DNA from: Ciborinia camelliae
Lineage: Eukaryota; Ascomycota; Leotiomycetes; Helotiales; Sclerotiniaceae
Direction: 5' to 3'
Assembly: GCA_025890175.1 (NCBI GenBank)
Contig: JANPYM010000007.1
Location: forward strand, 882,830-946,829
Length of the DNA stretch: 64,000 nt
Part shown: positions 24,801-36,952 of the stretch, in pieces
Layout of the letters: the number at the start of each line of letters is the position of its first letter
Numbering within the stretch: the first letter of the stretch is position 1
Program-made: the position numbers and the translations under genes
The notes under the pieces: generated by a model
Database searches by the model: none
What the model was told of the DNA's origin: nothing
What the model saw: the letters and a program-made list of their open reading frames with translations, nothing else

Positions 24801-26798
24801 AGTAGATCTAATCTCAATTCTCCAACCAAGAAACGTATTATCAGAGTATAGATCTAGCGACCCTACACGATATTTTACATCAAGTGTTTTTCGGCATGTC
24901 GCCCACGTGCACGAAAACACATATGGTGAGGAGACAACATTCTCCATACATACATACAGAACACGGTTTAGGACTATGATTCTGAAACGGGAGATACGAT
25001 ACGATACTTAATGCGATAAACCCTGCACAGATATTGTCAAGAATGGTTTAGCGAATATGACAGTGGCGGTTAGATTAACCAACAAAAAGGAAATCGACAA
25101 TAAGCTGAGAAACCACTGCCAATATCAGTCCACCGGCATCACCGAAGCAAAATTTCTCACACAGGGGGGAGATATGAATATGCAGAACAGTGCTTTCAAC
25201 CGGTAAGGAGCAAACGAGAAGCCATTTTGGGTGTTATTCTTGGGGTTTCTGGATTGTTTGGATCTACTCGTACCATTCATACTATTCCTCTGGCTTATAT
25301 ACTGATTCATCCAATTTCCTCCATCCCCCCCCCTTTCTTAGAAAATTAGTACATTTACACAATCGAGGATTTCGATGCACAAATAGGAGTCCCATGATCC
25401 ACCCGCATCAAGATACCCTACTATCCTACTACCTACAATCGTACCATCAAGATCACTACCAGCAAACAAACTAAGCCATTAATTCCTCCTCCGATATAAA
25501 AAGAGTTCAAAAGCCAGATCCAACGAGTATAAAGATGAAATATGACGCAACAAATGGCCCATGGATAAAAAAGTGAGAATGAAAGAAAAGAGACACTATT
25601 ATCAAGCCTCCTCCCCCCCTGCTTTCTTTCCTTCACATACCTAGGAATGTAATCTACCGGACTTCGCAGGATAATAAAAACCACCCCACAATTCGATATA
25701 CACCATTGATGAAGAAAGACGATCAGAAGCGATCTGAAAACTGTTGATATAAAGTAGTTCTACATACACTAGCTCGATACACAATAATAATATCTACAAT
25801 AAAAACGACAGGTAATGAAAGGGATGGGTGATGAAAAGCATACCCAGCTAGCGATGAAGCCAAAGAAGACGAGATGGGATAGCAGCAATGACAAACAGAC
25901 AAACAAACAAACGATGAGCATGAATGAACGCTTCAAAGGTACCTAGCAATTACTTGTCCTGTGCGTAACCTAATCTTACAATGTCAGTGGACAAAAGGAA
26001 AATGGAGGACGCGGATCTGATGGACCTTACAATTTGGGAAATTTCACTTGGTATTGTTGATATGGCTGGGTACCTAGATATGGGTGTACTGGACTGGTTT
26101 ATATACTTGCACAGGTACATTGGTGGGCACGCAGGTAGGTATAATGGGAGAATACTTCCAAACACTGGCCATGCTTCATTCTACAGTAGTATTTGAATGG
26201 ATATTTTGACATCACCCGAGCTTCTTTCCAAGAAAGACAGCAAGACTAAAAAGATTTAAAATGTTTGCAATACCAATATATTTCCTAGCTATTGACACTT
26301 TGATTTCAGAGGGATAAAGAACTTCAATGTCTGGGTTCGAAATGTCGGACACAATATCACAAGATATTGCCCGGCACCTTTGGCATTATGTGCACACAAC
26401 TGAATCGAAGCTCTAAGAAAATGTTTGCCTGGCACCGTGAAAGCTTCTTTGCCCAGACGGAATATTGTTTGCACTCTCACATAAAAGAATCACTTGTTAC
26501 AATCACCCCGCCGCCAAGCGTCCACCCGCTCGCAACCCCATCGTGCGAGAAGAGAATGAAATCGCAAGAACTTTCAAGGGAAAAAATCTAGCTTGCCTGA
26601 GTGAAATGGGATATGTCGCGGACAGCATCTCCGAAGGTGAAAGATGCATTGAGCTGTCTTTCGGCGCAAGTGCATGGTGGTACCGCATAATCGTTTCATT
26701 GATACATCAATTTTGACGCTGTGCAATACTTAAATACGCACGTGCTTCCCCTCCTAGTCTTCTGGATTCGCTACTTTCCATTCTTCCGTGACACAAAG
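18890..26798. other. Gene-poor intergenic region, about 7.9 kb
   Basis: I found no gene with family resemblance or a convincing multi-exon chain. The longest frames (minus 21202-21561, 119 codons; plus 21844-22140, 98 codons) show no recognisable motif and were not called. A short dispersed element lies at 25743-25798. Divergent or small lineage-specific genes cannot be excluded by eye. Confidence 0.45.
25743..25798 (+). repeat. Short hairpin element, copy 2 (hairpin absent)
   Basis: GTTGATATAAAGTAGTTCTA and the following TACACTAGCTCGATACAC and AATAATAATATC match the outer parts of the copy at 2674-2778. The central 40-50 bases with the inverted repeat are missing, and the junction lies at the shared TAGCT word. 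Confidence 0.6.
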
Positions 26799-27755
26799 AT
26801 GGAGGACGAAAACCAAACATCCAACGTGATGGGTTCTCACCATGAACAACTTATCGAAGAACGATCAGACGAGAAGTCGCCAATCACCGAAATTTGCGAG
26901 ACGAGTGCCCCAAACAGTTCAGGGAACGTTACTCCAGAGGAAGATTCTTCTGACCTCGACTTGCGATCGGATCAGAACTCTCCATTCAACGAAACTCACG
27001 ACATTGAAGCTACTCAGCACACACCAGATAACGACACCGAAGAGAACAAAACTGGGGAGGAACAGCTTCCCAATTCGCCGGATCTTGCCTTACAGCTTTC
27101 CACGACAGATATCTCCGAGGAAGAAATTTCCGAGCCAGAACTTTCCGATAACAAGTCCCTTGAGATCGAAACTCCTCAGCTCTCGGACGCTTTACCCGAA
27201 CCCATCGAAATTGAGGTTCCTCAACTTTCGAGCCCTTCTCCTGAGCCCATCGAAATCGATATTCCCGAACAATCAGACACCTCGCCCGAGCGACCCGAGC
27301 AGCCAGATCACGAACCCCAAGATCATAGCGGCTCCGACGCAGACAATGAAGGTTCCGATGAAGAAACCCCTCGAGCCCTCGGAGAGTGGCAACTTCGCCA
27401 ACTAGCGGAGAACGCACTTGAGATTGCTCTGGATGTTTCCACTCCGAAACCATCATCACCATTGCTAAGCTCCCCGAACACCTGCAAGCCCCGAACTCCG
27501 CTCCCCGAACGAGTTTGGCGCCCAACAACAAGTGACCCAACAAAAGCGAACAAACCTAAATGTCCACCATGCGAGCGTAAGAAGAAGAGATTTGATTGTT
27601 TGGGAAGCCCGCCTTGTAATGAGTGTAGTAAGAGGAACATGACTGCGGAGCAATGTGCTTCTTACGCACCAGTCAGGAGACGAGGAAAGAGAAGATTGCA
27701 AGATGTTGATGGGGTGGTTACACAAAGGGGAGGGAAAAGAGGGAGGAGAAGATGA
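26799..27755 (+). CDS. Acidic Pro/Ser/Glu-rich protein with Cys-rich basic tail
   Basis: A single exon of 318 residues, if translation starts at the MEDENQ methionine. The same frame is open to an upstream ATG at 26721, whose hydrophobic lead looks less like the rest. Residues 1-210 are acidic and repetitive, with ESPEPIEIE/D-type blocks (SPEPIEIDIPEQ and similar). The C-terminal 80 residues turn strongly basic and hold six Cys in the pattern C-x2-C-x8-C-x5-C-x2-C-x9-C around KCPPCERKKKRFDC and PPCNECSKRN. This resembles a fungal Zn2Cys6 binuclear cluster (normally x6 after the second Cys) but with altered spacing, so zinc and DNA binding are uncertain. The tail ends in RRRGKRR and GGKRGRRR, possible nuclear signals. 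Function unknown; a C-terminal zinc-cluster-like DNA-associated protein is an inference. Confidence 0.7.
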   Translation: MEDENQTSNVMGSHHEQLIEERSDEKSPITEICETSAPNSSGNVTPEEDSSDLDLRSDQNSPFNETHDIEATQHTPDNDTEENKTGEEQLPNSPDLALQLSTTDISEEEISEPELSDNKSLEIETPQLSDALPEPIEIEVPQLSSPSPEPIEIDIPEQSDTSPERPEQPDHEPQDHSGSDADNEGSDEETPRALGEWQLRQLAENALEIALDVSTPKPSSPLLSSPNTCKPRTPLPERVWRPTTSDPTKANKPKCPPCERKKKRFDCLGSPPCNECSKRNMTAEQCASYAPVRRRGKRRLQDVDGVVTQRGGKRGRRR

Positions 27756-30199
27756 GGAGAATCTCAGGCACTTCCTGTTGGTGAAATTTTTTTATCTCTC
27801 TGAGAAACAGAGTTGGGCCTAGGGAATGATAAATTTGGCAGCAATAGTTCAGATTGTGATTTTGAGAGTCGGTATGGTTTAATGTCATGCTTAGCGTCCA
27901 TAGAGGGGGAGGAATAAATATCAATTGGTGGAAATATTGTTGCCCCATTCCACTCAAGAGCCTTGTAGTGCATATTCAAGAATTCAATTAGGTGATATCT
28001 TTCCTACCATGTTTCTCGACAGACAGGAGACGAATACTATTTGTGAAAGAAATAGTGGAGGGTAGGTAATAGAAAAAAGAGATAAAAGTATCGTAGATGA
28101 AGCTCTTGGCGTCAAGTACATTCCCATTCGTGGTATAAAAGGCCCGAAAGGATTTTGTGCAACATGTTAAGTGGTACAGGTACATGCAGCAGGACGGAGA
28201 GGTGCTAACGTTTTATTGACCAACATGTGAAAATGTATGAAAATTTAACTCATTACTGCTGAGTATACTTGCTTCTTGAGAAGTCGGTGCGATATCAAAA
28301 ACGGTATTACTGTAAAATGCTAAAGTGGATAAAGAAGGAGGTCAACAATGTAATCTTAGTCCCGACAGGATGGTTCACTCTTTGTTTGAAGTGATGGTGC
28401 TGTGAGGTTAAGCTCATATATCACAACATCGTGGAAATTTGGGATTCCGCCATGCATTATGCATAACATTCTTAAAATACTGAGAGCCTGCTCTGCTCTG
28501 AAGACATGCATAGATGAGGGGTAATCACTTCCAGAAGCTCCTACTTGCGTAATTTTGCTTGTGGATAATCGATTCACCGTTCACTAGGCCAGATGAGACT
28601 GCGCAGTGTTGCACATTCAGCCGTAGTCAGGCACTGATGGGTAAGATTTGCTGGTATCTTGAGTGAGGTTGTGTCACCGATGAAGAACAATAGGCTCTCC
28701 ATGAGAGTATGGCCAAGCGAGTTCGAAATCCAGCCACATCTCTCAATAAGGAGTATAAAAAGACGCCTTTAGATCTTCTGCATATTACGGGCATCAGAAA
28801 ATTGAATCTCTGCATGATTGACCGAGTATTCGCCTTGGGTGGAAACTCCTATTGGAATTTTTCACATCGAATTTGTGCCGGGAATAAAACGCTCCCCCGT
28901 ATTCTTAATCTTTTTCTATTCTTTAATTGATATGTAATGTACCGCGGTGTCCCACGTCACGACAAGAAATGCGATGAAGAAATTGACGGCGGGTAAGGCT
29001 GATTCTGGCGAGGACCTCCATGATTGCCGGGGCCTTGATTGAACGCAGGAACAAATGGAAATTCTGGTGTGTATTTGGAGAAACACACGACATATATCCC
29101 AAGACCCCCAGAGATGATAGAAAATAGACCCCACTAAAAGTCTAAATGTGATGTCCCCATGGAGTAGTCAAATTTCTTCAGCTTCCTACGAGGAATTGTG
29201 GTATTTTATGTAGGTTGAACATTAAGGATTGGAGAACCGTGTTTTGGCTCAAGCCACATGATGTCCAAAACAGGCATTATTCGCGAAAATTCTTGTTTTG
29301 GAAGAACATCACGCTTTTGAATCCGTCGTACGATTTGGGGACTTTTGATGTTCCGGCTCTTCGGTTGGGTTCTCCGTGAGAAAGTGACTTAATAAGCGCT
29401 AGTTCCTGTATGAGAGCGGCGGCATTGTTCTGTAGCCAATCAAAAGTTTGTTTTTAGCCCACATTATTACCCTACTCGTTGATTCGCTTGACAGTACAGC
29501 AAGCCAAGCCTAGAGCTCTCGAGAGAGGCACATTTTCACGTGTTTGATGATTGATCCTGTTCATCTTCCTCCTATAAGTCTTGGCTTAACCGTACAAAAC
29601 CTTGCCCGTGACACCTGTCATTGGTAATTTAGTGGCGTGCATCCTTGCTATCCCATGTCTTGGTTCGATAGTCTGTTCGCCGTTTTCTTCAGCATCGGAG
29701 AGGGGTCCAGAGCTGCAAGCTGTACTGAGAAATGAGGGGATTGTCCATTTAGATATACAAATGCTTACCAGGGACCCGGAGCTTACTGATACAGGCCACA
29801 TAATCTATTGAATCTGAGTTTTAGTAATCCTCTCCTACCGTTCACTTATTAATTTACCCTGATCTGAAGCCTGCATAGAACTCCGCTAATATAAATTGCC
29901 CATGAAAACAATAAAGTCGTGTCTTCTGTTGATCGAGTCACCAGCCCAAGGCAGCATTTTCACTGTCGTCAGTCTTGTAAATAATAACGGACCGACTCCT
30001 GTCAATAACTGCCAGAATTTCCAGCTTATTCCTAAGTTCCTAAGATACAAACATTTCGAAATTTTGAGACCGATAGACCCCAAGAGTGGGAAGGAAGAAT
30101 CCCAATACCACCCACACAAAAGCTGACGAGACAATACGAGTATTCTTCCGGCTGTCGGCAAATTGATGCGGCAATTAGATCTGCTTCACGACAAAAACA
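27756..30199. other. Intergenic region
   Basis: Nothing here could be supported as a gene. Short frames at 28356-28577, 28709-28930, 29602-29811 and 29896-30126 lack recognisable motifs and plausible exon partners. The end of the interval should contain the promoter of the transcription-factor gene at 30200. Confidence 0.5.
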
Positions 30200-31985
30200 A
30201 TGTCATTGAAGCTTCCTTATCCAAACGTTTATAAATTTCTCAACAATTTTTCTGTCCCCGATCAAGGGTCTCCAGAACAAACATCGAGAAGCCAGGGACT
30301 TAGAAAAAGTGGTCCGAGATCAAAGACAGGCTGTTCAACATGCAAGTAAGTTGAGTTAAAGTTGACGATCTACTGAGTGCCATTGGGATTTCTCCACAAG
30401 GGAAGCTTTATCGGACAATTATCAGATCCTTAACTGACTAATAAAACACAGACAGCGACGTGTTAAATGCGACGAAACCAAGCCAGACTGTATCAGGTGT
30501 CAAAACCTTGGCCGGGAATGTGGTGGATACGCCCCAGAGCACAGTGAGGATGCCCCCAAGCAAAGTGCAAATGCTCCAGTACCAATCCATCCACGACCGA
30601 TGTCTGTGATGCCATATGCCCCTTCAGTCGCTATAATTGGCGACCAAGCCGAACGAAGGTATTTTCAAAGGTTCTTTGATAAAACAGCAGCTGAAATTTG
30701 CGGTTCTTTCGATCCCACCTTCTGGACGGAAAAAGTTCCTCAACTTTGTCACCAAGATGCGCCCATCAGATATGCCACTATTGCATTGGGAGCTCTTGCA
30801 AAATCCTTAGAGATCACATCCTCTCCCACTCGACTGTCACTTTCGGGGTTTCCTCAAATTGACCATCATCGTTTAGATGAACATCATCGTTTCGCATTAA
30901 GAGAATACAGCAGAGCTATTGCTTCGCTGAGGATAATACTTTCAGACGGCAGGAGGCACTTGAGAACATCTCTTACAGCATGCGTACTATTTATGACATT
31001 TGAATCTCTTCAGGGAAGTTACGAAGGTGCTTTGACCCATCTGAGAGGGGGTTCTCGATTGTTGGCTGATTGGAGAATTGCTCGAAGAGGTGGAAGCTCT
31101 CAATTGTCGCATGATTCATTGTCCGAAATCCAAGATAGTCTGGTTGATGATTTGGGCCGACTATTTGCTCGTCTTGATGTCCAAGGTCTTTTTGTTCCGC
31201 CTCCATACCCCGTTCCAAATCTTCTTCAAGATGATATGGAAATTCCAGATGAGTTTGAAAGCGTCCAAGAAGCGCGAGAAGTATGGGATTTCCTGATGGC
31301 TGCTATTGGTCAATTTTATCGAAAATCCGTCATGAAGTCGCAAACCGAACCAGAAGAATTATCCACTCCATATTGGAACAGAGTTCATAATCATTACACC
31401 ACACAATTAATTCGATGGCGAAAAGCCTTTCAATCCGTCCATGCTGAAGAAGCACACACTGGAAGTATTTCTGCCGATGCAACACATATGTTGAGCATAT
31501 ACTATAACATTGCCACGATACTTGTTGCATCAAGTGTTCCGCATACGGAGATGTTATATGACGAATACAACTACCTCTTTGCGGAAATTATATGCAAAGC
31601 TCAGATTTTACTCTCCAGTCCGGATGATCCAAGTAATACATCGCGGTTCACTCTTGACATGGGAACAATTCTCCCTCTCGTCATTACGGCAGTTAAATGC
31701 CGTGATCGACGAATTAGACGTCAGGCAATAACATTGCTTTGGTCCAAGGCAAGACGAGAAGGACTTTGTTTTGACACCATCAGTGTAGCAAGGATCTGCG
31801 CCTGGCTCTCGAGTATTGAGGGAGAAGGTATTCAAGAAGACGACCAACCAATCCCAGAATCATCCAGATGGTTGATTTCATATTTGCATTTGAATTCTGA
31901 AGAAAGATGGTTGGCGGTGCAATTGACTTTGAAACAGGGCGAGAATGGAAACCCACGATACAGAGAAACAACATTTTCTTGGTAA
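30200..31985 (+). CDS. Zn2Cys6 fungal transcription factor
   Basis: Two exons, 30200-30345 and 30452-31985, join within the zinc cluster and give 559 residues. The intron has a GTAAGT donor, a CTGAC branch-like word and a CACAG acceptor. The N-terminus reads GPRSKTGCSTC, then KQRRVKCDETKPDCIRCQ and NLGRECGGY. That is a canonical C-x2-C-x6-C-x6-C-x2-C-x6-C cluster (residues about 46-73), binding two zinc ions and DNA. The remainder matches the fungal-specific regulatory region of the Fungal_trans_2 type, with YATIALGALAKS, an EYSRAIASLR helix and the FESLQGSYEGALTHLRGG segment (about residues 220-245). These proteins are nuclear sequence-specific regulators. The target pathway cannot be told, since no metabolic cluster adjoins it. 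RPS2 lies 0.9 kb downstream in the same orientation. Confidence 0.93.
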
Positions 31986-32919
31986 GTGATGCTTGGACTT
32001 GGGTACTAGGAGTTACTTTTGGAAGGCATAGCGAGGACTTGAATCTTTTTTGAAATGGCGTACGGAAAGGAAAGTCGTGGGAGTTCCAGTCTTCGGTCGA
32101 TGAATCATGATACTTGGAAAGAAAAAAGAAACTGTCCGACAAGTCCTCTTCAGACATACCAAGGGAAAAAAGGAGTAATAATACCTATCTGACACAAACG
32201 GTGAATGTGGAAATCAGTATGGTATTGTGGTATTTATACTTGGGTTATATGAAGTAGGAGGCATCAATACTTCAGTTCGCCTGTATATATTATTATGTAG
32301 TCTTATATCGAGAAGTGGCATTCGTTCTCAGAACTCCAAAAAGTTGGGTTGTTGATCTTGGTGACTTTCTGTTGGGTATCGTGAATGAATAGTGTACTCA
32401 GTATAGGCAGAACTGGATACTTCGAAGCAGTTGCACTCAATGGGTTGACCTTCCTCGATGGGTTGCGTAGGTACCTAGGTAGTTGACAGAAGGAGGCTCT
32501 CGAGACCGACGGTCCATATGGAGAATGTAATAGGTATGTGGGAGAACATGTCCAAGCCATACCTAGTTGCCATACCTAGTATACAAAGGTGCGTTCTCAA
32601 ATGGGAGGTACACAGCTAGAAGACTGGAAGATAAATAATGCAAGAAGGAGAAGGGCTACCCGTGGACCTACCCGTGGACCCCGCCGGCCCCGCCCCAACT
32701 TGAAAGTGTTTGCCTGACTTTATATCAGGCATCAAGAAATTATCTTTCCAATATGCGCTAAACTACTTTTGGGCGCACTAAATCACCTCTAAGCGAAAAT
32801 TCCCACACTCCCAATTCTCATTATCATCAATATTCGAACTTTTTTTGACTTTCGAATTTCTAATCGTTCAACGCCCACCGACTTGCCAACCACCACCCAA
32901 CGATCAATTTGATATCAAT
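31986..32919. other. Intergenic region with RPS2 promoter
   Basis: No gene is visible. The last 150 bases before the RPS2 start are pyrimidine-rich (CTTTTTTTGACTTTCG and CAACCACCACCCAACG), typical of highly expressed fungal gene leaders. A TACCTAGGTA palindrome lies near 32470. Confidence 0.5.
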
Positions 32920-33849
32920 ATGGCTGACGCACCAAGAGGCGGCGCACGTGGAGGATTCGGCGACAGAGGCCGTGGAGGAGACAGAGGTCGTGGACGTGGA
33001 CGTGGACGCGGACGCGGACGTGGAGGAAACAAGGACGAGGCAAAGGAATGGCAACCAGTTACCAAGCTTGGTCGTCTCGTAAAGGATGGAAAGATCAACT
33101 CAATGGAGGAGATCTACCTCCACTCTTTGCCCATCAAGGAGTACCAAATTGTTGACTTCTTCTTGCCAAAGTTGAAGGATGAGGTTATGAAGGTATGCGA
33201 AAATTGCAAATATTGCTCCTATGCGATTGTGGAAATTTTGCAGATATGGATACTGATGTGAATTTTGTCTACAGATCAAGCCCGTCCAAAAGCAAACCCG
33301 TGCCGGTCAACGTACCAGATTCAAGGCCATCGTTGTCATCGGTGACTCTGAGGGACACGTCGGTCTCGGTATCAAGACCTCCAAGGAAGTCGCAACTGCC
33401 ATCCGTGCCGCTATCATCATCGCCAAGTTGTCCGTTGTTCCAATTAGAAGAGGTTACTGGGGTACTAACTTGGGTCTTCCTCACTCTCTCCCAACCAAGG
33501 AGAGTGGAAAGTGTGGTTCCGTCTCTGTCAGAGTAAGTAACTTGATGAAAATATCACAATTAATGATTTACTAATTTTTCTCCCTTTTCAGCTTATCCCA
33601 GCTCCCCGTGGTACCGGTCTTGTAGCATCCCCAGCTGTCAAGCGTCTCCTCCAACTCGCTGGTGTCGAAGATGCATACACCTCCTCTTCCGGTTCGACCA
33701 AGACCCTCGAGAACACCTTGAAGGCTACTTTCGTCGCTGCCGCCAACACATACGGATACTTGACTCCTAACTTATGGAAGGAGACCAAGCTCATCAGAAG
33801 TCCTTTGGAGGAGTTCGGTGATTCTCTCCGTGCTGGCAAGCGTTACTAG
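32920..33849 (+). CDS. RPS2: 40S ribosomal protein S2 (uS5)
   Basis: Three exons, 32920-33192, 33275-33532 and 33592-33849, join in frame to give 262 residues. Introns are 82 and 59 nt with GTATGC and GTAAGT donors. The N-terminus is an RGG-type tail ([13 protein letters not shown]), usual for eukaryotic uS5 and a known methylation target. The core has [36 protein letters not shown], the S5 signature [23 protein letters not shown] and the C-terminal domain with [17 protein letters not shown]. It is a component of the small ribosomal subunit near the mRNA entry and decoding region and contributes to translational fidelity. Length and order match the family. Both introns were placed by conserved protein continuity, so this is among the surest calls in the window. 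Confidence 0.98.
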
Positions 33850-34393
33850 GTGTGTAGTAGGCTTGTGAAATGAATTCTTTAGTTTATGCATATGGGTTTA
33901 TATGGGGTTAAAAGCTAGGGTCTATAGCTATGTCTCAATGAACTGATTGCTTTCATTTTTGTTGAAAATGCTGCTGTGACTGATTGTTCTATGATATAAA
34001 ATATGGAAGGCGCAAACGGTCTGAATATTTTTTGACTTGGAAGGTAGGAACAGGTAGGATTATTTGGGAACAATACTGAAATGGAAGGAGTCTGATGGAA
34101 ATGGGCAATCGAGGCAGCGCTACCCAGCAATCCAGGAAGGAACTCCCAATTGGACCCAACAATAATAAGAAAACCCATCTCATTCTTCCTCTCTTCTTCT
34201 CTTCTTCAAACTTCTTCAATACATACAACTCTTTCGCTCGATGCAATTTTGGTAAATTTTGGTCTCCGTCTCTGTACCCTTCACTTCTGCACATACATTG
34301 ATGCAATTTTGGTCTTTGATACAGCCATAACTTCGTTTTACTTGCTTCAAGCATTTTCACGTTCTTTTCAAAATCTCTCGTGTCATTAAAATC
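33850..34393. other. Intergenic region
   Basis: This contains the 3' region of RPS2 and the promoter of the next gene. TCTTCTTCTC-type pyrimidine tracts precede the start at 34394. Overlapping short frames on both strands are not convincing. Confidence 0.5.
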
Positions 34394-35918
34394 ATGCCTT
34401 CACGTCGATTCGGGCGACCTGCGATGGTCGTTGCTACACTCATTGGCTTTTCGGTCCTCACACTGGTATTTATCGGAGAGGGGTTAAAAGCATTTGTCCA
34501 TAAGGATGGTGCTAGCTTGGGGAAAAGAGATATTACTTTCGGTCTGAATTGGCAGTATGTGTCACTCATTCATTTATTCTTTTCGCCCGAGCTAACAATA
34601 CTTCGTAGAACAACAATCTTTACGCCATCCACTGGAAGAAGTGAGAGCTCGGAATTGAATGATTGCTCTCTTGGTTCTTCAAACACTCCAGCACCTCTTA
34701 TCGATCACATACACTATCAAGATCTAACTACAGAGGAAGGATCTACCACAGTTTCTGCCATTCTTGCTCAAGGAACAAACACAGTCTCAATTTCTCTACA
34801 AGGAAGACCTGATATGGTGTCCGTTATCTTGGCCAACATCAACAGCTTAGTGGCCCATCCTGCTGGCATTAGCAACACTGCTCGTGATGCTTCAGGACTA
34901 CTAGCCATTGCCATGGCGAAGTCAAAACCAAGTATCCCAAGTACAGCAATACTATCGGCCGCTACCCCTACTGATCTTCATTCACTGGCCGCTTTTGAAT
35001 TGTTGAAGAAAGCAGCAGCATACAATGCTCACCACGATTCTCACGGCGAGACTTGTGAATGTGCAGCATGCATCTCTTCACCAGCAGCTTCCATACCAAT
35101 AACAGCAGCTCCTCTTCCAACGCATGAGTTGATGGCTAGAGCTTTCTTAGCTAGAGCGGATACAGTCACTGTCACTGTGTCGTATGTATCTGCACTCGTG
35201 ATCTTCTATTTTGATCTAACTTCTTCACAGGGTGTGCCCAGACACAACACCAAAGCCTTCGAACTCGACTGGATCAGGTAGTGAAAGCCCGGCACCACCA
35301 GCATCAAACTCGACATCGTCGGGTCCTAAGAATCCTGCAGCGGCTCCAGAAAGTTCGAACTCAACATCACCAGGACACAAGAACCCTGTACCTGCCCCAG
35401 AAAATTCAAATGCGACCTCACCTTCTAGACCAAATCCTCCTTTCGCTAACGGCACCGAAACTGGCTCAGGGGGACCCGCTGCTGGTTCGGGATCTGCTAG
35501 TGCTGGTGTTGATGCCGGTGCTGGTTCAGGAGCTGGTGGTGCTGCATCTGCATCTGGCGCCGTGGCTAGTGCTGCATCTTTATTCTCCGGTAATTCTTCA
35601 CAGTAAGTTATCCACATATAGTTTTATTGATGCAAACACTAATATGAAATCAGACCAACTGGTAACGCTCAACCAAGTGATAATGCGGGCAAACCTTCGA
35701 GTGCCAGCAAATCTACACCGGCTGAGAACACCTCTCCCGCAGCATCATCTGCCAGCATCAGTCCGCCAATTGCTAGTCAAGCGTCTGCTGCATCAAGTGG
35801 CATCGACAATAGCATCTTCGCACTCATCACACCCGCTCTTTCGAACATTGTCTACATTATCTCGACTATTGCCCCTATCGCTGGCATGGTCATCATGGGT
35901 CAAATATGGCTGCTTTAA
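34394..35918 (+). CDS. Ser/Thr/Pro-rich membrane-anchored protein, unknown function
   Basis: Four exons are proposed: 34394-34554, 34609-35181, 35231-35602 and 35654-35918. Introns are 54, 49 and 51 nt with GTATGT or GTAAGT donors and CAG/TAG acceptors. The product is 456 residues. Residues about 10-30 (MVVATLIGFSVLTLVFIGEG) form a membrane helix or signal anchor. The middle part has a small Cys cluster (ETCECAACISS). Then follows a long Ser/Pro/Asn/Gly region with many possible N- and O-glycosylation sites (SNSTSSGPKNPAA, GSGSASAGVDAG). The last 35 residues are hydrophobic (IFALITPALSNIVYIISTIA) and could be a second membrane helix or a GPI-type signal. It looks like a secreted or cell-wall-associated protein. 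No enzyme domain is recognised. Intron 1 is a multiple of three without a stop. Confidence 0.72.
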
Positions 35919-36706
35919 TTTCAGCTGCACTCGAATTAAATGGCGTATGGATATGTTATCTCATAAGGTTCATAATAGGAATTAATCAAAACATGACTCC
36001 TGTATTTATAGTGGTAGTGGTGTTCGCCACGGATTATTCGGTTCGGAAGTATTATGATAATAGATGGATTTTTGGAACAAAGTAATACTAGTTTATAATT
36101 AATAAAAGAATAGAAGGTTGGGAATATAAATTCTGTTTTCATGATCATTGTGCCTTGGGGTTATTCGTGAAAGATTGATATATGTTGTGATTTGGATATG
36201 CCATGCTGTTGTGTAAAGTTTGGCTGAGCAAGTCCCAGCGTTTTGCTGGAGTTTGCGAATTGAAGGCATAGATCAGTGTGATTTAAAATGGCTTGGGGTT
36301 TGAAAGAACGAGTATTCAATTTAATTTAATTCAATAAGCAAGCAAGCAAGCAAGGAATAGGCTTATTACAGGTTGCAGGTGGGCTTGGGCTTTGAGAATG
36401 GAATGGGTGGGGAGGGGGCGTGGGAAGGGGAAACGGGAGGGGGAATGGGGATGAGATGAGGAGGGGTAGGGAAAGGAGGGATATGGGGAGGGGGGATAGG
36501 TAGGGGGGATAGTGGAAGGGGGGATATGGGGAAATGGGAAACGAAGAGGGTAGAGGGTTGATGATCATGAAAGATCAATAGTAATGTAATATAATGTGGT
36601 CGGTTCTTGGGTCTTGTCATCATTGTCGTTATCGTTATTGTTATTGTTGTTGTTAAGATTCAGATATCTGGATGCATGAATATTTTTTAGATTTTCTTAG
36701 GGGGGA

Positions 36707-36952
36707 CAGAAAATCTAAACTGGGACTGCTTATAAGCAAGGTCCTGAGCTAATACTACGCTAGTCTAGCCCTTATGTAACCTGATAAATCCATCCCTGTT
36801 ACTGGGAGGGGCAAAGGATGGGATACGGAGGTGGTGAATAATGGGTGAGAAGGTGATAGTAATAGGGGTGGATTTATTAGGTTATATGGGAACTAGACTA
36901 ACGTAGTATTAGTTTAGGATCTTGCTTATAAGCAGTCCTAGTTTAGATTCTG
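36707..36952. mobile_element. Foldback/MITE with about 80-bp inverted arms
   Basis: The left arm begins CAGAAAATCTAAACTGGGAC and continues through TGCTTATAAGCAAGGTCCTG and CTACGCTAGTCTAG. The right arm is its near reverse complement, ending CTAGTTTAGATTCTG. Similarity extends inward to TGATAAATCCATCCCTGTTA. The centre is short and non-coding. I could not identify a convincing target duplication. Confidence 0.7.

Noticed and set aside
26721..26798. Upstream methionine for the acidic Cys-tail protein
   Set aside because: The extra 26 residues are hydrophobic and unlike the rest; they do not form a clean signal peptide, so the MEDENQ start was preferred.
36326..36623. Pro/Ser/His-rich minus frames
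   Set aside because: They come from a G-rich plus-strand simple sequence with no conserved motif.
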